Origin: an uncultured Prevotella sp.
GTDB lineage: Bacteria > Bacteroidota > Bacteroidia > Bacteroidales > Bacteroidaceae
Assembly: GCA_900556795.1 (NCBI GenBank)
Contig: USQD01000002.1
Coordinates: forward strand, 1-23,259
Reading direction: 5' to 3'
Length of the DNA: 23,259 bases
Shown here: piece after piece, positions 1 through 6,583 of the stretch
Position numbering within the stretch: the stretch's first letter is position 1
How the letters are laid out: the number at the start of each line of letters is the position of its first letter
Translations under genes and position numbers: made by a program
The notes under the pieces: generated by a model
The model's input: the letters and a program-made list of their open reading frames with translations, nothing else
Databases searched by the model: none
What the model was told of the DNA's origin: nothing

Positions 1-80
1 TTTATTATGTAACTCCAAAAGAAGCTAAAAGTATATATAAGTCTAAGAACTTGACTTTGACAAAAATACTTAGGAAATAG
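1..80 (+). CDS. possible 3' end of an upstream gene (partial)
   Basis: Reading from base 3, one plus-strand frame stays open for 25 codons and stops at TAG 78-80; the other two plus frames stop within about 30 bases. The peptide tail is Lys-rich (it ends ...TLTKILRK) and is not recognised. It could be the C-terminus of a gene lying mostly left of the window, but 25 codons can be open by chance, particularly in AT-rich DNA. Confidence 0.25.
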   Translation, partial: YYVTPKEAKSIYKSKNLTLTKILRK

Positions 81-102
81 TATGATATGTTACCTTCTAC
101 GC

Positions 103-143
103 AAAAACTCCCGATCTGCAGGATTTTTAGCGCAGACCGGGAG
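103..143 (-). terminator. hairpin with T-run on the minus strand
   Basis: Bases 108-119 pair with 132-143 to give a 12-bp GC-rich stem around a 12-base loop. The single non-Watson-Crick pair is G-U if read on the minus strand and A-C on the plus strand, and the run of five T that follows lies on the minus side (103-107). This fits an intrinsic terminator for minus-strand transcription, although no complete minus-strand gene lies directly upstream of it apart from the one ending at 400. Confidence 0.5.
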
Positions 144-193
144 AAAAATTAACAACTATGGAAAATATAAAAAGAAAGTAATCAGAGTGTGGA

Positions 194-268
194 CTACAGA
201 AGGAATTTGATCTCTGCTAGCTTGCCGTTCTCGTCGAGACCGCCCTCATAGCAATTGAAAGAGAACGA
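194..268 (-). pseudogene. possible orphan C-terminal gene tail
   Basis: A minus-strand frame of 24 codons lies between an in-frame TAG at 269-271 and a TAG at 194-196. It reads like ordinary protein (it contains CYEGGLDENGKLAEIKF), and the minus-strand terminator-like hairpin at 103-143 lies about 50 bases after its end. It has no start codon and no open upstream frame, so it may be the remnant of a deleted gene's 3' end. It is short enough to be coincidence and the family is not recognised. Confidence 0.2.
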
Positions 269-301
269 CTAGATCAGATTGTAATTGCAAAGAAAACGGA
301 T

Positions 302-386
302 GAAGCCTCATTTGAGGTTGGTTTGAGCTTGAAATAAACTTTACGTCAGGCTTGAACCAACTCCAAATGAGGCTTCTTTTATTTTC
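302..386. terminator. long hairpin between gene ends, terminator-like
   Basis: Bases 302-330 pair with 348-376, with 13 uninterrupted pairs at the base of the stem. On the plus strand the stem is followed by a T-rich run (377-386). Four of the five imperfect pairs are G-U on the plus strand, while the minus-strand copy has A-C mismatches at those positions. It sits 14-24 bases past the stop codon of the minus-strand gene at 400-1389 and may terminate that gene too, but its sequence bias favours a plus-strand transcript. Confidence 0.55.
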
Positions 387-399
387 TAGACTTTCCCTA

Positions 400-1389
400 T
401 TATCTTCTGCCGCCGAAGCTACCGCCACCGCTCTTGCTGTGAGAACCGCCACCTCCGAATGAACGGGATGTGCCACCACCGAATGAGCGGGAAGATGAAC
501 TGCTTCCGCTATTGAATGAACGGTTGCTGCTTCCGCCACCGAATGAACGGCTATTGTTTCCGCCATTGAATGAACGGTTGCTGCCACCGAATGAACGGTT
601 ACCGCCAAACGAACTGCTGTTAGGGGTTGTAGAACGTGGGGTGAAATCGCGGCTCATGTTAGAACGGCTGTTGTTGCTTCTGCTTCCGAAAGTGCCGCCG
701 CCGAAAGTGCCACCTCTGAAAGTGCCACCGCCATTATTGTAGCGGTTGCTTTCTATACGACCGTTATTGAACGAACCGTTACCGAAGTTGCGGTCTCTGG
801 TTACTGTGGTGCGGGTGCTGCTCTGGCGCTGCATGTTGCCGAAAGATTGTCCGCGACCGTAATCACCACGGTTGAAACCGTCTCTCATTCCCATGCGTGG
901 CTGACCGCCAGCGAATGGTCTGCCGTATGAACGTCCGTGATACCAGCTTCTTCCGCCGTTCACTCTCCAGCAGTGGTCGCCTCTATAGCTAACGTAGAAG
1001 TGTGGTCTACCGAAGAAGAAGTAGTCGCGGCGAGGGTAACGTGCGTAGATTCCGAAATGCCAGTAACCGCCGTCCCAGTAGAGAGGGCGATAGAAGTAGG
1101 TGGCATCGCAGAAAGCGCGATACTGCCAGTCGAGCAGGATATAGCTCAGGTCGAGATTACGCTGTCGCCAGTATACGCCATACAGGTCATCGTAATTATT
1201 GATGCCCATCAGATAGTCGAGGTTCACCTCATAGGCTGCCTCGTACTGATCATCTGTCAGGTTCAGCTCGTAAGCCATCTTGTCAGTCAGGAAGAGAGCC
1301 TGCTGGCGTGCCTGTTCGTAACTCATTGCTGATGCTGTAGTGAATGTCATGGTGAACATTGCTACAAGTGCTATGATAAACTTCTTCAT
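400..1389 (-). CDS. secreted Gly/Ser/Arg/Asn-rich repeat protein
   Basis: The protein has 329 residues and its function is unknown. Residues 1-21 form a signal peptide (MKKFIIALVAMF..., cleavage after ASA). Residues 25-60 look helical and contain LNLTDDQYEAA, reminiscent of the LTxxQ helices of small periplasmic proteins. Residues 65-160 are very rich in Tyr, Trp, Phe and Arg. Residues 180-329 are low-complexity, with at least six copies of an RSF(G/N)GG-like unit and a final GGRR. Nothing in the sequence identifies an enzyme. The start is ATG at 1387-1389, supported by the signal peptide and by a TATCTTTG box about 50 bases upstream. The basic, Gly/Ser-rich tail could be a surface or matrix-binding extension; that is inference. 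The repeat tail is prone to length change by slippage. Confidence 0.85.
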   Translation of the reverse strand: MKKFIIALVAMFTMTFTTASAMSYEQARQQALFLTDKMAYELNLTDDQYEAAYEVNLDYLMGINNYDDLYGVYWRQRNLDLSYILLDWQYRAFCDATYFYRPLYWDGGYWHFGIYARYPRRDYFFFGRPHFYVSYRGDHCWRVNGGRSWYHGRSYGRPFAGGQPRMGMRDGFNRGDYGRGQSFGNMQRQSSTRTTVTRDRNFGNGSFNNGRIESNRYNNGGGTFRGGTFGGGTFGSRSNNSRSNMSRDFTPRSTTPNSSSFGGNRSFGGSNRSFNGGNNSRSFGGGSSNRSFNSGSSSSSRSFGGGTSRSFGGGGSHSKSGGGSFGGRR

Positions 1390-1437
1390 AATCGTATATT
1401 TTAAAATTGTTTATACTCTTGTTTCTTATTTCTGGTG

Positions 1438-1445
1438 CAAAGATA
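1438..1445 (-). promoter_or_regulatory. -7 promoter box of the repeat-protein gene
   Basis: The minus strand reads TATCTTTG, matching the Bacteroidetes -7 consensus TAnnTTTG. It lies about 50 bases upstream of the ATG at 1389. No clear TTG is seen at the -33 position, so only half of the promoter is well supported. Confidence 0.5.
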
Positions 1446-1537
1446 GGGCTATTTTCGTTCTTGGGGTAAGGTTTTTCCCTAAATGGGTGGGGGAAAATCC
1501 CTACAGCCCGTTTTTTACCTTAAATAAAATAAAAAAG

Positions 1538-1569
1538 TTGTGTCACTTGAAAAAAATGCTGTACTTTTG
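1538..1569 (+). promoter_or_regulatory. radA promoter
   Basis: TTG at 1538-1540 and TACTTTTG at 1562-1569 are separated by 21 bases, matching the Bacteroidetes -33/-7 pattern. The -7 box ends 20 bases before the radA ATG, implying a short leader. Confidence 0.6.
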
Positions 1570-1589
1570 CATGAATAAAAGTTACATTT

Positions 1590-3041
1590 ATGGCAAAGGA
1601 CAAAATAGCATACGTTTGTAGCAACTGTGGACAGGAAAGTTCCAAGTGGATGGGTAAATGCCCTAGTTGCGGACAATGGAACACTTTCAAGGAGATTCGC
1701 ATTGCGGGCGATAGCGGCTCGCAGGCGGCTAAGAATGCCGGCATGACGATGAGACATGGCGGTGTTGCTACCATGTTCGGCGGTCAGCATAGCGACCATG
1801 ATGCCAAGCCGATGAAGTTGCGCGACATCTCTGCCATTGATGAACCTCGTATTGATATGCGCGATGAGGAGTTGAACCGCGTACTGGGTGGCGGTATGGT
1901 GCCGGGAAGCATCACCCTGCTGGGTGGTGAACCGGGTATCGGCAAGAGTACGCTTACTCTGCAGACCATCCTGAATATGACCGACCGCCGTATTCTCTAC
2001 GTCAGCGGTGAGGAGAGTGCCCATCAGATTAAGTTGCGTGCCGACCGACTGGCAAAGGGACAGGCGCTGCTGAGGGGAGAGGAAGTGGTTCAACCCTTCG
2101 ATCATATTACGATTCTCTGTGAAACGCAGCTGGAGAAAATCTTCTCTCATATCCAGGAGGTGGCTCCGGAATTCATCGTCATCGACTCTATCCAGACCAT
2201 CGCTACCGAAGAGGTGGACAGTTCTCCGGGTTCGGTATCTCAGGTCCGTGAGTGTGCTGCCCATCTTCTCCGCTTTGCCAAGACCAGTGGCATTCCGGTT
2301 ATCCTGATAGGACATATCAATAAGGAGGGTACCTTGGCGGGACCTAAGATATTGGAGCATATTGTGGATACCGTTATCCAGTTTGAGGGCGACCAGCATT
2401 ATATGTATCGCATCCTGCGCAGCATCAAGAACCGATTCGGAAGTACTTCGGAACTGGGTATCTATGAGATGCTGCAGGGAGGATTGAGACAGGTGAGCAA
2501 CCCATCGGAACTGCTTCTTACAGAGGACCATGACGGACTTTCGGGTGTAGCCATCAGTGCAGCCATCGAGGGTGTGCGCCCGTTTCTGGTAGAAACGCAG
2601 GCTCTGGTGAGTACGGCGGCATACGGAACACCGCAGCGTTCGGCTACGGGTTTTGACCAACGAAGACTGAACATGCTCCTGGCGGTGTTGGAAAAGCGGG
2701 TTGGCTTCAAGCTGATGCAGAAGGATGTGTTCCTGAACATAGCTGGAGGCTTGCGGGTAACTGACCCTGCGATGGACCTGAGTGTGCTGGCTGCGGTATT
2801 GAGCAGCAATGTGGATACGGCGATAGAGCAGGGGTGGTGCATGGCTGGCGAAGTAGGACTCAGCGGTGAGGTTCGTCCGGTAAGCCGTATAGAGCAGCGC
2901 ATAGCAGAGGCTGAGAAACTCGGCTTCCAGCACATCATCATTCCGAAATACAATTATCATGGTTTCGACCATCAGAAATATCAGATAGAGATTCATCCCG
3001 TAAGGAAAGTGGAAGAGGCGTTCCGCTGCCTGTTCGGGTGA
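1590..3041 (+). CDS. radA: DNA repair protein RadA
   Basis: RadA is a RecA-like ATPase that drives branch migration at recombination intermediates in the cytoplasm. The 483-residue product has the full RadA layout. The N-terminal zinc finger uses C10, C13, C24 and C27. The Walker A loop GGEPGIGKST lies at 112-121, and a hydrophobic Walker B strand ends at D199 (FIVIDS). The RadA-specific KNRFG motif is at 280-284, and a Lon-protease-like C-terminal domain runs from about residue 305 to the end. The length is slightly above the roughly 450-460 typical of the family, owing to a longer linker (about 40-75) between zinc finger and ATPase. The ATG at 1590 directly precedes the zinc finger and follows a good promoter. 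It has no operon partner on its left, and a repeat-filled spacer separates it from queC. Confidence 0.97.
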   Translation: MAKDKIAYVCSNCGQESSKWMGKCPSCGQWNTFKEIRIAGDSGSQAAKNAGMTMRHGGVATMFGGQHSDHDAKPMKLRDISAIDEPRIDMRDEELNRVLGGGMVPGSITLLGGEPGIGKSTLTLQTILNMTDRRILYVSGEESAHQIKLRADRLAKGQALLRGEEVVQPFDHITILCETQLEKIFSHIQEVAPEFIVIDSIQTIATEEVDSSPGSVSQVRECAAHLLRFAKTSGIPVILIGHINKEGTLAGPKILEHIVDTVIQFEGDQHYMYRILRSIKNRFGSTSELGIYEMLQGGLRQVSNPSELLLTEDHDGLSGVAISAAIEGVRPFLVETQALVSTAAYGTPQRSATGFDQRRLNMLLAVLEKRVGFKLMQKDVFLNIAGGLRVTDPAMDLSVLAAVLSSNVDTAIEQGWCMAGEVGLSGEVRPVSRIEQRIAEAEKLGFQHIIIPKYNYHGFDHQKYQIEIHPVRKVEEAFRCLFG

Positions 3042-3042
3042 C

Positions 3043-3200
3043 GAACTTTGAACTTTGAGATTTGAACATTGAACTTTATGATTAGCCTTGCTGTTCCTAT
3101 ATAGCTATAAATGCATATCATACAGTTCAACGGAAATAAGTTCAAAATTCAAAGTTCAAAGTAATCATACAGTTCAAAGTTCAAAATTCAAAGTTCAAAG
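3043..3200. repeat. TTCAAAG-family direct and inverted repeats
   Basis: The spacer between radA and queC is built from repeats. A 24-base unit (AAGTTCAAAATTCAAAGTTC plus AAAG) occurs at 3138-3161 and again, identical, at 3177-3200. The left part (about 3043-3083) is the inverse complement of about 3162-3200, with only 4 mismatches over 39 positions, so the transcript could fold into a long hairpin with roughly 80 bases in the loop. The element starts right after the radA stop and ends three bases before the queC ATG. No promoter was recognised inside it. Confidence 0.85.
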
Positions 3201-3203
3201 GAA

Positions 3204-3857
3204 ATGAAAGATTCAGTAATTATTGTGAGCGGCGGTATGGATAGTATTACCCTGCTCTATGACAAGAAGGACGAGATAGCCCTGGGTATCAGTTTCAACT
3301 ATGGAAGCAATCATAACGAGCGGGAGATTCCTTTCGCCAAGATGCATTGTGAGAGATTGGGAATCAAGCATATCACCATCGATCTGGGATTCATGCACCA
3401 GTATTTCAAGAGTTCACTTCTGGAAGGTGCGGATGCAATTCCTGAAGGACATTATGCTGCCGACAACATGAAGTCTACCGTAGTGCCTTTTCGCAACGGT
3501 ATCATGCTGAGCATTGCCATCGGTATTGCTGAGAGCAACAATCTGAAGAAGGTGTTTATCGCCAATCATGGTGGTGATCATACCATCTATCCAGACTGCC
3601 GTCCGGAGTTTATCAAGGCTATCGATGAGGCTGCCGAGGCTGGCACCTTCGTGGATGTCCGAGTGGTGGCTCCTTATACTAACATTACCAAGGGTGAGAT
3701 TGCAGCCATTGGCAAGAAGTTGGGCATTGACTATGCCGAGACCTGGAGCTGCTACAAGGGTGGCGAGAAGCACTGTGGAAAGTGTGGCACCTGCGTGGAG
3801 CGCAAGGAGGCACTGGCTGAGGCAGGTATCGAAGATACCACGGAGTATGAGGAGTAA
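3204..3857 (+). CDS. queC: 7-cyano-7-deazaguanine synthase QueC
   Basis: QueC uses ATP and ammonia to turn 7-carboxy-7-deazaguanine into preQ0, a precursor of queuosine in tRNA. The 217-residue product has the family's usual length. The PP-loop SGGMDS is at 9-14, and the C-terminal zinc site is made by C183, C191, C194 and C197 in the pattern C-x7-C-x2-C-x2-C. The central segment VPFRNGIMLSIA (94-105) is also typical of QueC. The ATG at 3204 immediately follows the repeat array. No queD, queE or queF is next to it, so the other pathway enzymes must be encoded elsewhere. A preQ1 riboswitch was looked for upstream and not seen. Confidence 0.95.
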   Translation: MKDSVIIVSGGMDSITLLYDKKDEIALGISFNYGSNHNEREIPFAKMHCERLGIKHITIDLGFMHQYFKSSLLEGADAIPEGHYAADNMKSTVVPFRNGIMLSIAIGIAESNNLKKVFIANHGGDHTIYPDCRPEFIKAIDEAAEAGTFVDVRVVAPYTNITKGEIAAIGKKLGIDYAETWSCYKGGEKHCGKCGTCVERKEALAEAGIEDTTEYEE

Positions 3858-3924
3858 GGAATGCCTTATATAGAGGTATGGATAAAAGTTAATGTGGAAA
3901 TATAAAAGAAAAAACATAGTACTC

Positions 3925-5049
3925 ATGAAGAAAATGATTTTTACTGCTGCGTTGGTGCTGGCATCAACTGCAGCGATGGCTCAGAAGAGCAACTTTCAGG
4001 TAAAAGTGGATTTGAAGAACTTTGCTACCGATTCTGTAATCGTGTTCAAAGGCCGTGATGTGAAGATGGATACCATCTTGGTTAAGAATGGTAAGTTTAC
4101 CTATTCTGATAACCTTACCAAGGTGTCAAACCGTGCATTCCTGACACCAAAGACCTATCGTGGTTTGGAACAAAAGATGTTCAACTTCCCTTGCGTGCCA
4201 GGCGAGAAGGCTGAGATAAAGGGTGATTTCGCTACCCGTTTCGATATTGCCGGTAGCAAGTTTTACCAGCAGTATCATGAGGTTGATTTGATGATGGAGT
4301 CTGCCGAGAAGGATTTGAAGGAGTATTCTGAATCTCTGAATGCTCGCACGAAGAATGGTGAAGACCGTGAGGCCATCATGAATGAGTATGAGAAGAAAAT
4401 GCCTGCTTTGCTGAAGGCTAGAACGGAGAAAATCCTTGCTTTCGTCAAGCAAAACCCTGATAATGAGGCATGTGCCACACTTTTCGAGAAGATGGATGAT
4501 TACGACCAGATGAAGGAACTTCTGGGCTTGCTCTCTGAAAATGTGAAGAATGGAAGAATGAAGGCCTATTATCAGTATTTTATTGATATGGCTAAGAAGC
4601 GTGCAGAGGCTGATGAGAAGGCTAAGAAGTTGCAGGCTTCCGGTATAGATGCTCCTGACTTTACATTGAACGACATCAATGGCAAGCCATTTACATTCTC
4701 TAGTCTCCGTGGCAAGTATGTTGTCATCGACTTCTGGGGCTCATGGTGCGGTTGGTGTATCAAGGGTATGCCTAAGATGAAGGAGTATTATGAGAAGTAT
4801 AAGGGTAAGTTCGAGATTCTGGGCGTTGACTGCAATGATACCGAGGCAAAGTGGAAGGCTGCAGTAGAGAAGCATCAGTTGCCATGGATTCACGTCTATA
4901 ATCCAAAGGGTAGCGATGTACTCGACAAGTATGGTGTCCAGGGTTTCCCAACCAAGATTGTCATTGGTCCTGACGGCAAGATCGTAAAGACCATCGTTGG
5001 TGAGGATCCTGCATTCTACACCTTGTTGGATGAAGTGCTTGGTAAGTAA
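3925..5049 (+). CDS. secreted TlpA/ResA-like thioredoxin with DUF4369-type N-terminus
   Basis: The product is probably an envelope thiol-disulfide oxidoreductase of a kind common in Bacteroidetes. The ATG at 3925 is preferred over an in-frame ATG at 3892 because it begins a clean signal peptide (MKKMIFTAALVLASTAAMA, cleavage before QKSN). This gives 374 residues. Residues 20-110 resemble the beta-rich DUF4369 domain, 115-235 form a helical linker, and 240-374 form a thioredoxin fold with APDFTLNDINGKPF, the redox motif WCGWC (Cys275 and Cys278) and the cis-proline loop GFPT near residue 342. The active-site pair is CGWC rather than the CPxC common in TlpA proteins. No cytochrome-maturation genes are nearby, so the substrate is unknown. 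It converges with the downstream minus-strand gene. Confidence 0.88.
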   Translation: MKKMIFTAALVLASTAAMAQKSNFQVKVDLKNFATDSVIVFKGRDVKMDTILVKNGKFTYSDNLTKVSNRAFLTPKTYRGLEQKMFNFPCVPGEKAEIKGDFATRFDIAGSKFYQQYHEVDLMMESAEKDLKEYSESLNARTKNGEDREAIMNEYEKKMPALLKARTEKILAFVKQNPDNEACATLFEKMDDYDQMKELLGLLSENVKNGRMKAYYQYFIDMAKKRAEADEKAKKLQASGIDAPDFTLNDINGKPFTFSSLRGKYVVIDFWGSWCGWCIKGMPKMKEYYEKYKGKFEILGVDCNDTEAKWKAAVEKHQLPWIHVYNPKGSDVLDKYGVQGFPTKIVIGPDGKIVKTIVGEDPAFYTLLDEVLGK

Positions 5050-5061
5050 GTCCAATTAGCA

Positions 5062-5184
5062 AAGCGCCCTGAAAGAGCAAAAGCATAGTAGATTTAATGC
5101 TTTTGCCCTTTCAGGGCGCTTCTGTTATACTCTATGTTTACCCAGGGTGTTGCCCTGGGCTAGGTGCTTCTGGGCTTTCAGCCC
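5062..5184. repeat. REP-like cluster of three palindromes
   Basis: Three hairpins lie in tandem in the convergent space between the thioredoxin gene and the transglycosylase gene. Bases 5062-5086 pair with 5097-5121 (25 bp, one imperfect pair that becomes G-U on the minus strand). CCCAGGG at 5141-5147 pairs with CCCTGGG at 5153-5159. GGGCT at 5172-5176 pairs with AGCCC at 5180-5184. The GCCCTGAAAGGGC/CCCAGGG words look like the dispersed palindromic repeats found between Bacteroidales genes. It may also act as a bidirectional terminator, though no long T-run follows on the plus side. Confidence 0.75.
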
Positions 5185-5209
5185 GTGTGGGGTCAATCTA
5201 TATCATGTT

Positions 5210-6478
5210 TTATATATGGTATTTCCTTTGATAGTTTCTCTTCGATTTCATCGGTGCACCATGGAAGGCACCGCCACCGATGCCTCTGCTGCCACCACGA
5301 TAACTGTCGTGGAAGCTGGCGCCACCGCAGTATTCACTCCAGCGTGCTCTGATTCTGTCCACATAGTCGGCAGTCTCCGTACCACGCATGAAACCGTATT
5401 TCACAACCGGATCACGGTAATAAGCCGGCTGTGCCAGGCGCAGGACATATTCTCTTACGTGTCCCCAGTTATAAGGATTGCCGCCATGCTTTCTGGTCAG
5501 GTTCATCGCATCACGGATATGATGGAAACCGCCATTGTATGCAGCCAGGGCGAAGAGAACCCGCTGGGTAGGATCGCCGATGTCAGAGAAATGGCCCTGC
5601 AACTCTGCCATATACTTGGCTGCCGCTGCCACATTCGATTCGGCATCATGTATCGCACTCATCGGCAATCCCAGATGGTCTGCCGTAGAAGGCATGATCT
5701 GCATCAGTCCGCAGGCACCTGCCCATGACTTTGCATTCGGGTCGAAGCAACTTTCCTGATAACACTGTGCCGCCATCAGGCGCCAGTCCATTCTTGCCGT
5801 ACCGCTGTATCGCTGGAAGAGATGGTCGTAACGGGAGATGACACCCTTGGAACGGTTCAGGAACGGAGAATAGACATGTCGGGTAACGCTGGCAGAAGAA
5901 AGCAGCCAGTTTTCCTCCTTCTTCGTTTCGGCTATCATCTTTGGCTTGAACCAGCCGTTCAGTGTATCGGCAAGACTCTTGTTGCCGCCAACCACAGCCC
6001 ACTGCGTGCGGGTACTGTCGGGTGTCACACCACAGAAGAGCAGGTCGCCCTTGGTCTGCTTCCTGGATAGGGGAACGGCGATGATGTCACCTTCGCCCTT
6101 GGTCAGCTTCTGGATCATCTCCGTGGTATCCTTACATTCCTCCACACGCAGCGACACACCAATCTGCTGGGCAAACTTCTCACAAAGGAGATATTGCAGA
6201 CCCATGCCATGGTTGTGATAATCATAATAGGTAGTAGGACCGTTCACGGTAAGCATGATCAGCTCACCGTTTTCCTGAATATCCTCCAGCGAGAAGCCCT
6301 TTTGTCTTGTATTCTTGTTGGCAGCTTCTTCCGCCCCCTCTTCTTCGCCATCAGACATGCCCTCCACTTCGCCTATGGGCGTTCCCCAAGGCGTAAGCTC
6401 TTGTTGCGGTTTCTTGTTTTCGCAACTTCCTAGTAAAATAAGAGCATAAAATGCGTATAAATATAACTTTTTTCTCAT
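5210..6478 (-). CDS. MltF-like membrane-bound lytic murein transglycosylase
   Basis: The enzyme cleaves peptidoglycan glycan strands with formation of 1,6-anhydromuramic acid. The 422-residue product is a predicted lipoprotein (lipobox LLGSC, lipidated Cys19). An acidic linker (about 36-55) follows, then a shortened periplasmic-binding-protein-like domain (about 70-170) and an SLT/lysozyme-like domain (about 225-385). The catalytic glutamate is E242 in CYQES; GLMQIMPSTA is at 257-266 and AYNGG at 313-317. The two-domain order is that of MltF, but the binding-like domain is about half the usual size. The last 38 residues are Gly/Ser/His/Arg-rich. The ATG at 6476-6478 begins the signal peptide and has a TACTTTTG box a few bases upstream. 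Confidence 0.92.
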   Translation of the reverse strand: MRKKLYLYAFYALILLGSCENKKPQQELTPWGTPIGEVEGMSDGEEEGAEEAANKNTRQKGFSLEDIQENGELIMLTVNGPTTYYDYHNHGMGLQYLLCEKFAQQIGVSLRVEECKDTTEMIQKLTKGEGDIIAVPLSRKQTKGDLLFCGVTPDSTRTQWAVVGGNKSLADTLNGWFKPKMIAETKKEENWLLSSASVTRHVYSPFLNRSKGVISRYDHLFQRYSGTARMDWRLMAAQCYQESCFDPNAKSWAGACGLMQIMPSTADHLGLPMSAIHDAESNVAAAAKYMAELQGHFSDIGDPTQRVLFALAAYNGGFHHIRDAMNLTRKHGGNPYNWGHVREYVLRLAQPAYYRDPVVKYGFMRGTETADYVDRIRARWSEYCGGASFHDSYRGGSRGIGGGAFHGAPMKSKRNYQRKYHI

Positions 6479-6486
6479 TGCGACTG

Positions 6487-6494
6487 CAAAAGTA
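6487..6494 (-). promoter_or_regulatory. -7 promoter box of the transglycosylase gene
   Basis: The minus strand reads TACTTTTG, matching TAnnTTTG. It ends only 8 bases before the ATG at 6478, so the transcript would be nearly leaderless. No -33 TTG is evident. It forms a divergent pair with the hisG promoter. Confidence 0.5.
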
Positions 6495-6523
6495 CGAAAT
6501 TTTTAAATATAAGTGCTAAATTA

Positions 6524-6555
6524 TTTGCATATTCTAACAATTTTATGTACTTTTG
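6524..6555 (+). promoter_or_regulatory. hisG promoter
   Basis: TTTG at 6524-6527 and TACTTTTG at 6548-6555 are 20 bases apart, a full Bacteroidetes -33/-7 match. An in-frame ATG at 6545 would overlap the -7 box, which supports the downstream ATG at 6584 as the real hisG start. Confidence 0.7.
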
Positions 6556-6583
6556 CAATGTTTTTCAGACAAAATACAGAAAT

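Noticed and set aside
470..742. Leu/Pro-rich 90-codon plus-strand frame
   Set aside because: It is the antisense of the Gly/Ser/Arg repeat tail; the PPPNERLL periodicity is simply that repeat read in reverse.
1515..2996. 493-codon open frame antisense to radA
   Set aside because: It lies wholly opposite a gene with intact RadA motifs, has no family resemblance and shows low-complexity His/Gln/Leu use expected of an antisense frame.
3079..3137. Possible preQ1 riboswitch upstream of queC
   Set aside because: The short AT-rich stretch shows no convincing pseudoknot stem and A-rich tail; the rest of the spacer is repeat sequence.
3043..3200. CRISPR-like array
   Set aside because: The repeats are too short and variable, occur in both orientations and have no unique spacers of constant size; no cas genes are present.
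6545..6583. Upstream in-frame ATG for hisG
   Set aside because: It overlaps the start of the TACTTTTG promoter box, and the added 13 residues do not belong to the HisG family.
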